Positions 12,053 to 24,066 of a DNA stretch of 64,000 nt are shown here, in pieces. A program made the position numbers and the translations under genes. The DNA is taken from positions 4,077,652 through 4,141,651 of the forward strand of contig BCJC01000001.1 of assembly GCA_001600175.1 (NCBI GenBank), in the 5' to 3' direction. This stretch comes from Erythrobasidium yunnanense (lineage: Eukaryota; Basidiomycota; Cystobasidiomycetes; Erythrobasidiales; Erythrobasidiaceae). The notes beneath the pieces are model-generated. The model was given only the letters and a program-made list of their open reading frames with translations. It was not told where the DNA came from and did no database searches. Numbering within the stretch: position 1 is the first letter of the stretch; every line of letters starts with the position of its first letter.

Positions 12053-12517
12053 TCAGTCGATCTGCTCCGCCAGAACGACACTGGCGATGTATTCACCATC
12101 GTGAGAAACGCTGAGATGCATCTTGACGTTCTCAGCTTGCGGGAATAGACCTCGAAGCTCGGGCTTCCTGTCGGAGTTGGGTTTCAGGACCTGCAGGTCT
12201 TTCCACGTAGTCTTGTAGGCAGGATACAGAGCCTTGTAGGCAGCTTCCTTTGCCGTCCATCTGTGTACGCGTATCAGATTCCCTGCATTTCTGTATGTTG
12301 CTTGCAACCAGACCCACCTCAAGGCGAGGTACTTGACCAGCTTGGCTTCTGCTCCATCTGTCTTCGCCAGTTCCGCGTATTCATCAAGTTCTTGCTTTGC
12401 GAGGATTCTGGCTGCCAATCTGTCGAGGCCTCTTCGCCGTCTCTGGCCTATCTGTCCCAGCAGTCTCGTCGACTGAAGAATATCGATCCCGATTCCGAGG
12501 ATTGCCATATCATTCAA
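12053..12517 (-). CDS. 4'-phosphopantetheinyl transferase, AcpS type (holo-ACP synthase)
   Basis: The product has the three AcpS signatures in order: GIGIDI with the metal-binding Asp near the N-terminus, then RILAKQELDEY, then after splicing LRWTAKEAAYKAL, the W..KEA..KA motif with the metal-binding Glu, and finally LSVSHDGEYIASVVLAEQ. A 57-nt intron (GTGGGT...ACACAG, about 12317-12261) lies between LR and WTAKEA. It is a multiple of three with no stop, so an unspliced reading gives a false 19-residue insert inside the active-site motif. The enzyme moves phosphopantetheine from CoA to acyl carrier protein. The small single-domain form matches mitochondrial Ppt2-like enzymes, though no presequence is seen. 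Start at 12517 or 12508; only 25 bp separate it from the divergent OCA1 start. Confidence 0.9.
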   Translation of the reverse strand: MNDMAILGIGIDILQSTRLLGQIGQRRRRGLDRLAARILAKQELDEYAELAKTDGAEAKLVKYLALRWVWLQATYRNAGNLIRVHRWTAKEAAYKALYPAYKTTWKDLQVLKPNSDRKPELRGLFPQAENVKMHLSVSHDGEYIASVVLAEQID

Positions 12518-12542
12518 GCTAGGCTACTGACAGCAGAAAGTA

Positions 12543-13555
12543 ATGGCTGGATGGTCCGGCTTGGAGGGAAGCAGCAGCGGGACCGGCAGTCTCGATAGGC
12601 GAAACGACAACGAAGGGCAAGACCTCGACCTTCCTGATGTACCGCGCGCAAGCTCAGGCAAGAAGTACCATGTCAATGGCAAGAAGTCAGAGTCAGACGT
12701 GGAAGGCGAAGGAACACAAGACGAAGGTGCAGCTGCCTTACTGGACTCAAGGCGGCAGAGCCAACTTCAGAAACAAAGTAGATTCACGAAAGCACACGTA
12801 ATCATACCACCGGAGAATTTTGCCATAGTCGAAGATGGTCTTTACAGATCTGTCAGTACTGACATGTCGCGAAAATGCCGGGCCGAAAGTCACTGACTTT
12901 CGAGATATGTATATCTTCAGGGCCAACCTTCGTCGATGAACTACCCTTTCCTTCAGAGGTTGGACTTGCGGACTCTCCTTTGGCTGGCGCCTGAACCGCC
13001 GGAACCCGAATTGTAAAGCTGTTGCCAGGCTTGTCCCAATTCGATTCTGACGCTAGCTCTTTTCCAAGTCGATCTTTCCTGGATGAGCAATCTATCGCGT
13101 TGCAACATCTGGGGTTTCCGCAAGCGTCGAATGCTTGGGATCCGGTAGCAGAGGAGATTGTGCTGAAATCCTTGTAAGCGTACATTGAAGTACGCAAGGC
13201 AAGTCTGACTGTTCTGATGACATGTAGAGAGCTGCTGTTACGGCCAGAAGTCTACCCGCTCATGGTGATGTGCAACTTGGGGCGGCACAGGACAGGGACC
13301 GTGATCGGTTGTCTTCGCAAGCTGCAACGATGGAACCTTGCAAGTATCTTTGAAGAGTATCGGCGGCATGCTGGATCCCGAGTCCGGCTCGCGAACGAAC
13401 AGGTCAGCTGGAATTTGCCTTCATCTTATTCGCACAAGGCTAAAAATTTCTCTCAGTTCATTGAGCTCTTCGATACAGACCTTGTGACAATACCTCTACC
13501 ATCCAAGGCTAAAGAAGAGTTGGAAAGCGGCGTTACAGACGATCTAAGCGGTTAA
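12543..13555 (+). CDS. OCA1: OCA1/SIW14-type dual-specificity (inositol pyrophosphate) phosphatase
   Basis: Five exons: 12543-~12852, ~12921-13012, ~13060-13171, ~13228-13401 and ~13456-13555. The N-terminal 85 residues are polar and Ser-rich. Then [20 protein letters not shown] gives the usual 'lYRs..P...n..fl' entry to this family. The catalytic CX5R loop is in [20 protein letters not shown], followed by EEYRRHAG and, after the last intron, FIELFD. These are strong signatures of Oca1. Family members act with Oca2, Siw14 and others in oxidant-induced arrest, and Siw14 removes the 5-beta phosphate of inositol pyrophosphates; which substrate this one uses is not visible. The last intron (54 nt, starting GTCAGC) can be read through without a stop. 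Confidence 0.9.
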
Positions 13556-14060
13556 TTCGCACAGCTTGCTAGCCAGAAGTATTGATTCATGTATAATTGG
13601 GTATGTACGACAGAAGTTTCTTGTTGCTCTCATCGCATATGTAGCCATCACAAGTACTATAGAACGTTGTTAAAGCGACCACTCGCGGACACCTCATTCC
13701 ACTGGCTTCGATGCCATCATTCCGTTCTAGTCTTGCGTGCTGACCTATGTGCGCGTGTCACAACGATTATCAGCTGTCTGTGTACTTCGTTGCATGTGAG
13801 AACCGGGGTTGAGGGTGTGAAGAATCTACGCCCCGTATCTGTCGTGGCACTCCATGATACTTGGGGAGGCACGTCAATAGAAGGGCGAGCAGGAGTGTAG
13901 CGGAAGGTGCAGTCAAGGAAAGAGACAAGGCTCCTGACTTACAGGCTTACAGCGACTATGCTGGCCGGACGGGCCTGTTTTGGTCATAGCCAGACGAGCG
14001 GGATTCGTACAGCGATTGGGGACCAACTGTGAAGATTCATACCAGAGCTAGTGGCAGGTA
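13556..14060. other. intergenic, nothing recognised
   Basis: About 500 bp between the convergent stops of OCA1 and TRAPPC2L. It should hold both terminators. No gene, RNA or repeat was recognised. Confidence 0.5.
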
Positions 14061-14779
14061 TTACTCGACATTCTGAGCTTGCGCTATGTCTTCCAGCTTC
14101 TTCTCGAACTTGACGCTGCGTATCGGAGGCGCGACGTAGTCGGGCTGCTCATTCACAGCTTTACAGAATGGATTCGCGAGGTAGCCAATGTAGGCATTGT
14201 GTATAGCCCGGAAGATCTGGTTTCAGGTCATCGCGTATCAACATGCTTGGCCGGTCTGGCAAAAGCAGTGTTGAGCATACCGTCTTGATATCGTTATCCT
14301 TGACAGACTCTTCCGTAAGACTTAAGATGAGCACAAACTTCGTTCGAGTGCTACTTTGATATCCGTAGCTGTCGGTTATGACCACCTTCAGATCTTGACC
14401 TTCTCGCACAAACCGACTGACGACGTACACTGCATAGTCGTCCATTACTTGCAGCAGTCCAGCATAGTGTTCATTCTGCTTGACGCCGGCAGCTTCTGCG
14501 CAGGTCATGCCCGAAACATCAGCTCCATTCGAAAGCGGTGGAAGCCAGCTCCTTGTTGCCGAGCACCTCGTTTCTCAAACACGTCCAAGCTGGTATGCGC
14601 AGCGAAATGCCATTTGAGCTCTTCTTCGGCTGTGAGACGCGGTGTCGAGTACGACCGTACGAAGAGCGGTTGATTGTGCCGGCCTGCAAAGGAATAGGCA
14701 GATCTCGTCAAGACTACTTCCCATGCCCTTCCAGTAGCAGTCATATGCTACCTATCAAGGCTATCGCTAGTATCTTCAT
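14061..14779 (-). CDS. TRAPP complex subunit 2-like (TRAPPC2L/sedlin family)
   Basis: Five short exons had to be joined. The start at 14779 reads MKILAIALIG, splicing to RHNQPLFVRSY, then ELKWHFAAHTSLDVFEKRE, then NEHYAGLLQVMDDYAVYGYQ, then TKFVLILSLTEESVKDNDIK, then FRAIHNAYIGYLANPF, ending EDIAQAQNVE with stop at 14061-14063. Each join restores known TRAPPC2L sequence: 'HTSLDV', 'GLL...DY.VYGY', 'KFV.v', 'F..lH..Y.....NPF'. The protein is a small longin-fold subunit of the TRAPP tethering complex at the Golgi/ER. About 150 residues, the normal size. All four introns are 50-90 bp. Left unspliced, the locus looks like two unrelated frames. Confidence 0.85.
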
Positions 14780-15022
14780 TTGGGCGAAAGGCAATGGCAA
14801 GCATACAAGCTCGGTTCTGTCTACTCTGCTGCAAGTCAGCTTTCAACGCAGTGGGCAAACGATCATACCATCTATGTGAAGTCTGCTGGCTGCAAGTCAG
14901 GACGCGACTCATGCCAGGCAGTCTCGGCTCTTCAGCACATGCAAGAAAGTCGCGAACGAAAAGACTTGCATGCTAGACGACTAGCACTATTTTGAGGATG
15001 ACTGCTACATGCCTACTAAACG

Positions 15023-15622
15023 CTACTCATCGTCGTAGCGGCGATCCTCTCTAAGCTTCTCCTTGGCGAATCTCCAAGGATGAAGATAGGTGTCCCACCT
15101 GTCTGCAGTCTTCTGTGACATGATTTTGCTGCGGTTTAATCTATCGATTGATGCGTCACCAATGCATGGTGTGCAGAACATGAAGCTGACTGGTTTTGAG
15201 ACCTTTTTTACGCCATACAGGCCAGAGGCTGTAGCGAAGCGCTTCTGCTCGCTCAATGGTTCGCAACTGATCAATCCGCACGTCACACCAGCGATAGCAC
15301 CGAGGCCACCGGCCACGACGGCTACGGGCTCTGTAGCGGCTGTAGCTGCTACGGTCGAATACGCCGAACCGCATTTGGCGCAATTATCTTTGGCGATAGC
15401 TCCAATTGTCCTTCGGGGTCGAGATGCTTTGGCTTTCTTGGGCACAGCTATCCTCTTGGCCTTTGGATCAGCGGGCAGGTTTCTGACAGGGCGAGCTCCA
15501 TCGGACTGATCAGTGTTTACGTTCGCTGCAGAGGGTGGGCAGCGATGAGCAGCGCGGACACTGTTCATCGAGACACTTCTGATGCTGCCAGGGCGCTGGC
15601 TGGTCTGAGGTGCTGCTGCCAT
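15023..15622 (-). CDS. unknown protein with a hydrophobic segment and two CxxC pairs
   Basis: From the Met at 15622 the frame gives 199 residues; an upstream in-frame Met at 15787 would add 55. The N-terminal half is basic (KKAKASRPRRT). Then come CAKC, a 30-residue Ala/Val/Gly-rich hydrophobic stretch (AVVAGGLGAIAGVTCGLI), a second CTPC pair, and a charged C-terminus ending REDRRYDDE. Two CxxC pairs flanking a possible membrane segment could bind metal or form disulfides, but I recognise no family. No intron is needed. It lies upstream of, and divergent from, the thiolase gene. Confidence 0.45.
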   Translation of the reverse strand: MAAAPQTSQRPGSIRSVSMNSVRAAHRCPPSAANVNTDQSDGARPVRNLPADPKAKRIAVPKKAKASRPRRTIGAIAKDNCAKCGSAYSTVAATAATEPVAVVAGGLGAIAGVTCGLISCEPLSEQKRFATASGLYGVKKVSKPVSFMFCTPCIGDASIDRLNRSKIMSQKTADRWDTYLHPWRFAKEKLREDRRYDDE

Positions 15623-16154
15623 GTTATGCTGATGCTTCGAATGCTTTAGGCGGATACTCGGCTGGTCAAGGGATCCTGGAGCGTTGAGAGGAGAGACAAG
15701 GTGTAGCGACTGCTCTTTTCGAAAAATGTGAGTCGTATCCTCAACCAGACAAAAAGCACAGCCAACAACGTTGGAGGGACACATCAAGAAAGGGGCCTAT
15801 CACGCGGAAGCAGAGGAGCCTGGTTCTTTCTCTCAGGTGGGACGGGAGTTGTATTTGTAGCTATCCAGGCGGTCAGTCGATACGTTGATGGGCGACTTGA
15901 CCCGTTCAGGGTATGTTGCGCGTCCGGCTAGCCTCTACTATGGACGACTCTCATGTTGATGGAGAGATGTCATACGTGTAATGCAACTCTGCGTTGGCAT
16001 TTCGACTCGCTTTCGCCCACCGGGATGTGGTGTTGCCGGGCTTTCCGAGCTGCTGATTTGAGGCAAAGATCAAATTGATTTGAAGCAACACTTATACTTC
16101 AAACACCTACTTGTGATCAAGCAAGCTCTGGCAGACTCGACGTCTGATCCTTCC
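15623..16154. promoter_or_regulatory. divergent promoter region of the CxxC protein and thiolase
   Basis: A 530-bp gap between divergent starts. No clear regulatory box was identified. The upstream in-frame extension of the minus-strand gene falls here. Confidence 0.35.
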
Positions 16155-17951
<1,797 letters not shown>

Positions 17952-18092
17952 TCACTTCAGCAAGAGCTATCTTCCGCATTCAGTTCGGGCTTTTTGGATA
18001 TTAGGCCATCAAAGCGATTCAGTTGGGCTGTCCGGCATAACGCAATAGATCCACATCCAGTCGTTTACAAGGACAGGACATATGGCTGATGA

Positions 18093-19362
18093 TCAAAGGT
18101 GGTCTCGCAGCACGCTGAACAGCTCCTTCGGATTGTCGATCTGCATGCTATGCGACGCTTTTGGCAGCTTCAGCAGAGTGACTTTGGCCGAATTGGATAG
18201 GCTTGCTGGCAGCGGTGTTGCCCAGTCCTGTCCACCTCTGACTATCACTATACCGCCGGATATGTCTGGGTACAGCGTGAGTTCTAGGGGTTCTGAAATT
18301 GCATCTCCCCTTGCATCTGTGTGCAAAGTCGTCAGGCCGCGCAATGGTTGATATGCTTGAGTGACCCACGTATACAGAGCGGCATCAGATACTCCATCGA
18401 GCTCTTGACTTTGACGAGAGAACAGATGTATCTACAAAGGGGTTTCCGGGTGCCACGGTCGACACTTGCGAACAGGTCAGTCTTTTCAACGAATGTCTTG
18501 ATGACAAGAGGTAAGAGACCCGGACCAGCTCCTCTCACTAAAGCCAGCGGCGTGACCTGCCATTTGCACCACATGTAGCTAATCATGGCGTCGGCGAGTG
18601 CTGCACCATCCTTGTTGTCTGGCCGTGCGGTTGTCGGCTTTGTCAGACCTACTGGGGATAACAAGATTAGCTTAGATAGCCGATCGGGATGAAACTTTGC
18701 GAATTGTGCGGAGATGTAAGCCCCTGATGAGACGTCTCAGCTGAGGGCCAGCAGGTAAAGCAGCTCGATGTGGTTTACCGAAGGAATGACCAATAAGGAT
18801 GACTTTCTGTAGAGTGACTTCCTCAAGCCAGCTTGACAGTGCCGATGTATAGTACGTTGTGGCCTGCTCGATGTAAGATTAGAATCAGGATCGGTTTTCC
18901 CCCTGTCCCACGAGCACGCACCTTCGCAGACTGATCACTATGGCTACGGCCACGAAAGCTACGCAAGGTTGCCTGATCGATTTGACTGCTGAAACCTACT
19001 CCAGGTAGGTCGAGTGCGTACACATCTCTTCCGGACGATGCCAGGTAAGGAAGAAGCTGGAACCACATGCCCATTCCCGCTGCAAAGCCATGAACGAGGA
19101 CGATAGGCGGCTTGCTATGCGCTTCTTTAGACATTGACTCCCTCGCGAGCGACGTTCTGCTGCTCATCTGGAATGTGTGTATACTTCTTCCGTCTGAGAG
19201 CTTGACATGGTAGAAGTCTGTGTCCAGCTTGTATCCCTGTACATGAGTAGGTAGTCCGCTAACCAGCAGCTCTCGCAGAGGGTTCCTTTGGACATGACCG
19301 GGCCTGGTCTTATTGAGCATACGCATAACAGCTGCGTATGATGGATATAAAAGAGCAGTCAC
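18093..19362 (-). CDS. alpha/beta hydrolase of the CGI-58/ABHD4-ABHD5/CLD1 group
   Basis: The start at 19362 gives a short N-terminus, then PPIVLVHGFAAGMGMWFQL (oxyanion region), DVYALDLPGVGFSS, and, across an intron near 18780-18722, VILIGHSFGAYISAQFAKFH with the nucleophile Ser, then LSKLILLSPVGLTKP. The C-terminus has LPKASHSMQIDNPKEL, holding the catalytic His and the H-X4-D motif typical of this group. Yeast Cld1 is a cardiolipin phospholipase, plant and animal relatives act in lipid-droplet and N-acyl-phospholipid turnover. Human ABHD5 has lost the Ser; here it is kept, so the enzyme is likely active. The exact substrate is not decidable. Several introns, at least four. Confidence 0.85.
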
Positions 19363-19579
19363 TGCTTATGCGTTAACTTATGCCAGATCAGGCTGCCTAT
19401 CTGGTCCCCTTCGCAGATTCCGGCAAGCAGGCGCCTGGTCCATGAGTATTGCCATGTAGCAGTGAAGAAGTATCAGTTTGAGTGGTAGAACGGGATTGGC
19501 TTTGGCGAAGCTGCCGGTCCCCAAGCATACATAATCACGGCTTTCGTCTTGACTCTTCGGATCTTTAGGGCCGGCTACC

Positions 19580-21230
19580 ATGACATTATGGCCTATTCGC
19601 TCGCGCAGCAGTTCCAGCGTAGCAGATACGGCGTCTGAGCCATCCACACCTGTGTCCCAGTCGAAAAGGCGGTCCCAAACAATGCCGGCAGCAGGCGGAC
19701 CAGGAGTTTCAGCCTCGACACGCGTGAACCAGCTTGCACGTCCTCCGAGTCCAACCAGAAGTACGAGAAGTGCCATGACCAGCGCCAGCAATACGACCCG
19801 AGCCAGCAGAGTCGATGGAGGACCGTCTGTCATAATCACGCGCGCAGACCTCCGGGGGTCGCTAGAAACATACGAAAGGCTGCTAGTGACTGCGAAGGCG
19901 TATCGAAATGCAATGCTCGCGCTGGCGAGCGCTACCAGCAACTTTGCAAGCGCTCTCGAGGATTGTGCAAGACAGAAAGGCGCAGCTCACGCGCCGACTT
20001 CATCAAGCAATGCGGCTGCTGGACTATCTCACACCACTGCCTCTAGAGCAAACGGTCTTGGCAATGCGGAAGAGGATCAGGAGGAAGATGACGGCGACGG
20101 GCTGCAAGGTCAACAAGCCGACTTGACCTTGAACGAGAATCATTATGCAAATAGCGCAGCTGGAGAGAGACTTATGGCAGCAGCTGGACTCCATCATGTC
20201 ATGAGTAATCAGCAGCAACTTCTGGTGAGCCGGTAGTAGCCTTTTTCCCCCAAGCAACGTGCTCAGAGCGGAACAGTCCGATACGTTCTACAAATCGTTC
20301 GAGATTCCGTTACTGGAGAACTTTGATAATTACAAGAGCGAAGTTCAAGATCGCTCGTTGATGTACGAGAAGGAGACCGAAGAAAAGAGCAAGAAAATCC
20401 GGGATACGGAAGCAGAAAACATGCGGCACGGTCGTAAGAAGCAGAGAGGTACATGACGCATATCATGTTCCACCCGTGCATTCGCTGATGAACTCCCTAT
20501 ACTAGATCTGGCGGCATTCCGGCGAGCTCTGCAGACGCTGCAGAGTCAGGTTGACGATTTGGACAGAGTGAAAGGCGACTAGTAAGTAATGGCATATGCC
20601 ACAACTTCATGAGCGATATCTGACAATAGTGCTACCAGCTATCACGAAGTGCTTGCTGGCGAGCAGGAAACTTGGGATCTGGTGTCTACCAAAGTTGCCC
20701 TGGTTGTGCGATCGCAAATAGACTCTGCAGACCGGATCGTGACCAAAGCTTCGTCAGACTCCATGATAGAGAGTATGGTGCAAACTATTCTTGACCCATT
20801 CAACGTGTATGGTCCGCCGAAGGGTCAAGAAGAAGGGCAGATCTTCTCCGTATTAGCACCCCTATCTATAGCTTCACCAGCTTCGTCTGGTGGCTCAAAT
20901 CATCCTGCCCACTCCTTGGCTAGATCTCGGACGAACTTGTCGACCAGCACGGTCGTTCTGAGCGGGATCAATAACGGGACAGACGATAGTCCTGCTAACA
21001 CAGCGCGCTGGGCAGAAGAGCAGAAGAGGCGGTCTTTAGGTAGTCAAGGAGATCTTGAAGAAACGCCTGGACGTCGCAGTAGAAAGGAGCTCAGCTGGAT
21101 ACAGGAAAACGAGGATGATACAGAGGATACTGGCCGTAAGACAGACACGGACGGAGACGATTCGCGTGAGAAAGACAATCGGAACGAGCATATTAGTATG
21201 CTGGATGAAGCGATACCGCATTGGCAGTGA
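19580..21230 (+). CDS. IVY1-like BAR-domain lipid-binding protein
   Basis: Four exons; joins near 20225/20277, 20449/20505 and 20582/20638 are confirmed by frame. The N-terminal ~90 residues are Ser/Pro-rich. The coiled-coil domain follows: VIITRADLRGSLETYERLLV, YRNAMLALASATSNFASALE, then QQLLSDTFYKSFEIPLLENF, ETEEKSKKIRDTEAENMRHG and VDDLDRVKGDYYHEVLAGEQ. This is the pattern of the Ivy1 inverse-BAR proteins, which bind phospholipids and Ypt7 at the vacuole and affect TORC1/EGO signalling in yeast. The C-terminal third is acidic and disordered (EENEDDTEDTGRK-like). The start at 19580 is the first in-frame Met; a later Met (19685 region) is possible. Confidence 0.8.
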
Positions 21231-23006
21231 AGTCAGCGTGGGTAATCTGTTGTTGACCAAACACACGAAATATTGGGCAGAATCGTTTGCAGGAAATACA
21301 GGCTACCTTGTCAGCGTGTCTTTATCTCCCAATTGTATTGCCTTCGTCATTCTTGAGTACACAAATGGTCGCAAAATTTCTATGACCTCGCGCACCGACC
21401 GCGTCGCTCCTTTCTTTCCTACCAACTCGAGGCTCAGCCTCGAGTCTGCAGCACCTTCACGGGCTGTATCTTACCAGAAAAAAGCAACATAAGCTCTTGA
21501 CGGTTCCAGCCAGACGCAAGTCTCGGTTTCAGCCAGACGTATGTCTTGGTTCGCCTACAGTCGCAGACTGAATGGCTTTCGGACGGCAAGCTCGACACCG
21601 TTATTCGGATACGGAGAAGCTGCATGAATGAGTCACCAAAGGACCGCATTTATATTGCGGATCCCACGGAAAATCTGAGACGAACTCCCGCTATGGATCT
21701 ATCATAATGACGAACATACGCGCGCGAGAAAGGCAGCCTATAAAGTGCACGTAGACTTTTATGGTACGGCTCACTGGCAACTGGCTCGTTCTATGCTGTT
21801 CGACAACTTCGAACGGTGTGCCTCGAGACAGTATAAACTATCGACCATCGGGAGAAGACCGCGATGAGCATCCTCACACACAGCATAGGTGCACCATGCT
21901 TTCTTTGGATGCGGGAAGGTCCGAGTGTATTCTTCGTTAGCACGTCCTTGCGGGACAAGAGGGCAATCCCCTCTGCGGGCATCACCAGACATGGTACACT
22001 CTACACGCGAAGGAACGTCCTTACACGCTCGACAAGACGCAAGTCGCCCTACATATCGTTCATTCCCATCTTTCAGGAAAACTGCATTTCTTCGTAAGAA
22101 GTCTCGCCGTTCAGACCAGTGGGCCGCATAGCCTGGTCAGGTCGCTTCCGTGAGTAGCCAGGATTACCAAGCCAAAGCGGACGGCAGTGCAACAATGCTC
22201 CAAGACGTCTCTTCATCGAGATCGAGAGCATTATGGGGGATATGTAGGGAGCGCGAGTCGTAAGCTGGTTTCCTAGCAATCAAGAGTTTGAGAAGATGTC
22301 AAGAAGATGTGCTGGAAGGCGAGCTCGAGCAGCTACGGCTTAGCGGCTAGCGCTGCTCGCTTCATGCTTTTCAGCTTCAGTGCAATACGCGGTGCGTCAC
22401 TTCTAGTCTTTGCGGATTGGGCAAAGAGCAGCCGCTGTTTCAATAGCTTGACAAAACTGTTTCCCTTCGATGTGGAGCAGGAGTAGTCACGTTTTGCGCC
22501 CTCATCGCACCTTGTGTGCGGAGAGTACAGTCGCATACGTGTAAGGCTTCCTGACACGGTTCGCGCTAGCTCTTATCGCACGGACTTCTAGTGTTCGTAA
22601 CTCAATTCGGACTACTCTTTCCCGATGGTCCTCCTATTCTACCCCTCCATTTTTTCACTTCCGTGATGACGAGGCGCGCACAAGTCTGTAGCATTGCTCC
22701 CTTTGGCTTACCAGAAGGGCACGCTGTACGACTGCGCGCCAGTCTGATCTCTTTCGTGCTTTCCCCTTCTTTCATCATGTTCCTCATGTATAGTAGGGTT
22801 AGTAGTTTGCGTCCCGACCTGTATCCATTCTGCAAATGCTTTGAGGATCAATCCTTTCATGGTTTGATCTTTGCGATCTCTGCTCCTATACAGACGCGAC
22901 ACCTGTTTACGCGCGGTCTTGGATGATCATCATATGACGTGCCGCTCGTGAAGATGCGCCAGAAAGGACTGCGCAAGTCAGCTCTTGACACCCATACTTT
23001 TTCGCG
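21231..23006. other. 1.8-kb stretch without a convincing gene
   Basis: The longest gap in the window without repeats. Frames here are short (under ~112 residues) on both strands and lack motifs. The best are minus-strand 22333-22557 (basic, ending KSMKRAALAAKP) and minus-strand 22602-22902, which contains a perfect CTACTAAC branch-like box. A small repeat, CAGCCAGACG plus about 10 further similar bases, occurs twice near 21508 and 21531. No tRNA, snRNA or transposon signature was recognised. A small intron-rich gene or non-coding RNA could be hidden. Confidence 0.4.
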
Positions 23007-23981
23007 ATGGCTGCAGAACTCATTGTATCAAAGACTGCAACTCTAAGCCTTGGAGGAGAATATGTGCCTGATTTGCGGCTGCATTATCGCGAGTCCAAGC
23101 CAGCAGGAGGAGGCAACGGGAAGGGCAAGTACTCACATCCGATACTGTACAATGTCTAATACTTGACTCTAGGTGTCATCGTCCTTATTCATGGCTTTCC
23201 GGAGACCTCATATCAATTCAAGAAAGTGATCCCTCTGTTCGCGCAAGCAGGCTATCGAGTAATAGCACCAGATACTCGAGGAGCAGGAGACTCTTCCAAA
23301 CCGCTTTCAGGTCACTATCCTGGCGAAAACTACAGGAAGTCTGTCATTGCAGAAGATATACACAGACTACTGCATGAAGAGCTCGGCATCAAGGAGAAGA
23401 TCCACCTGATTGGACACGACATAGGCGGGATGATCACCCCTGCATATGCTTTCCTGTATCCAGAAGATCTGAAATCAGTCATCTGGGGAGAATGCCCGCT
23501 GCCTGGATCTTCATCTTACGAAAAGAACAAAGGCTCTGTAGAGCTCTTCCACTTTGTTTTCCACTCCATCCACGATCTTCCAGAGGCATTAGTGCAAGGG
23601 AAGGAGCGGATCTACCTTGAGCACTTCTACAGAAAGCTCGGATACAACCAGGCCGCCTTCAGCAAAGAGGACATAGACGAGTACGAGCGTGCCTTCTCCC
23701 AGCCTGGAGCTCTGAGAGCTGGATTCGATCTATATCGAGCCTTCGAGGCAGATGCAGCAGAGAACAAGAAGTGGAGGGAGGAGAAAGGGAAATGTAAAGT
23801 CCCGTCTCTGTGCTTGATGGGAAAGCAGTCCTTCTTACAGTACATGTCGGAAGATATGACATCAGAGTTTTTCGAAGGTGGGAAGTGTGATACTGTCGAA
23901 AATGCAGGCCATTGGATAGCCGAGGAGAATCCACAAGGTTTGGTTGATGCCGTTCTGTCATTCATCAGTCAGCACTCATAG
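23007..23981 (+). CDS. epoxide-hydrolase-like alpha/beta hydrolase
   Basis: Two exons, 23007-23124 and 23173-23981, giving 308 residues. The intron starts GCAAGT and ends CTCTAG; only this GC donor keeps the frame and yields GNGKGVIVLIHGFPETSY. HGFPE is the oxyanion motif of epoxide hydrolases and dehalogenases. GHDIGGM places an Asp, not a Ser, at the nucleophile elbow, as expected for these enzymes. VENAGHWIAEENP holds the catalytic His. Cap-domain Tyr residues (for example in the YLEHFYRKLGY region) could polarise the epoxide. Likely roles are detoxification or xenobiotic breakdown; a fluoroacetate-dehalogenase-type reaction cannot be excluded. It lies next to arylamine N-acetyltransferase, another detoxification enzyme, but on the opposite strand. 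Confidence 0.88.
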
Positions 23982-24066
23982 TCAAAGCTACTAAGACTGC
24001 TTCTATTGTAGCTATTCTATTACTCTGTAGAGTCTAAAAGTCCAATTACGGTACTTCGTTACAATA

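Noticed and set aside
14505-14744. Separate small gene starting MTATGRAWEVV
   Set aside because: Its first 20 codons are intron sequence of TRAPPC2L; the true start at 14779 and a CAG acceptor explain the rest.
19378-19941. Minus-strand frame with a membrane-like stretch
   Set aside because: It is antisense to the start of the IVY1-like gene, whose conserved domain and splice joins are clear. The hydrophobic run comes from antisense of Ala/Thr/Ser codons.
21500-21560. Short direct repeat CAGCCAGACG
   Set aside because: Two imperfect copies about 20 nt long; no further copies and no element around them.
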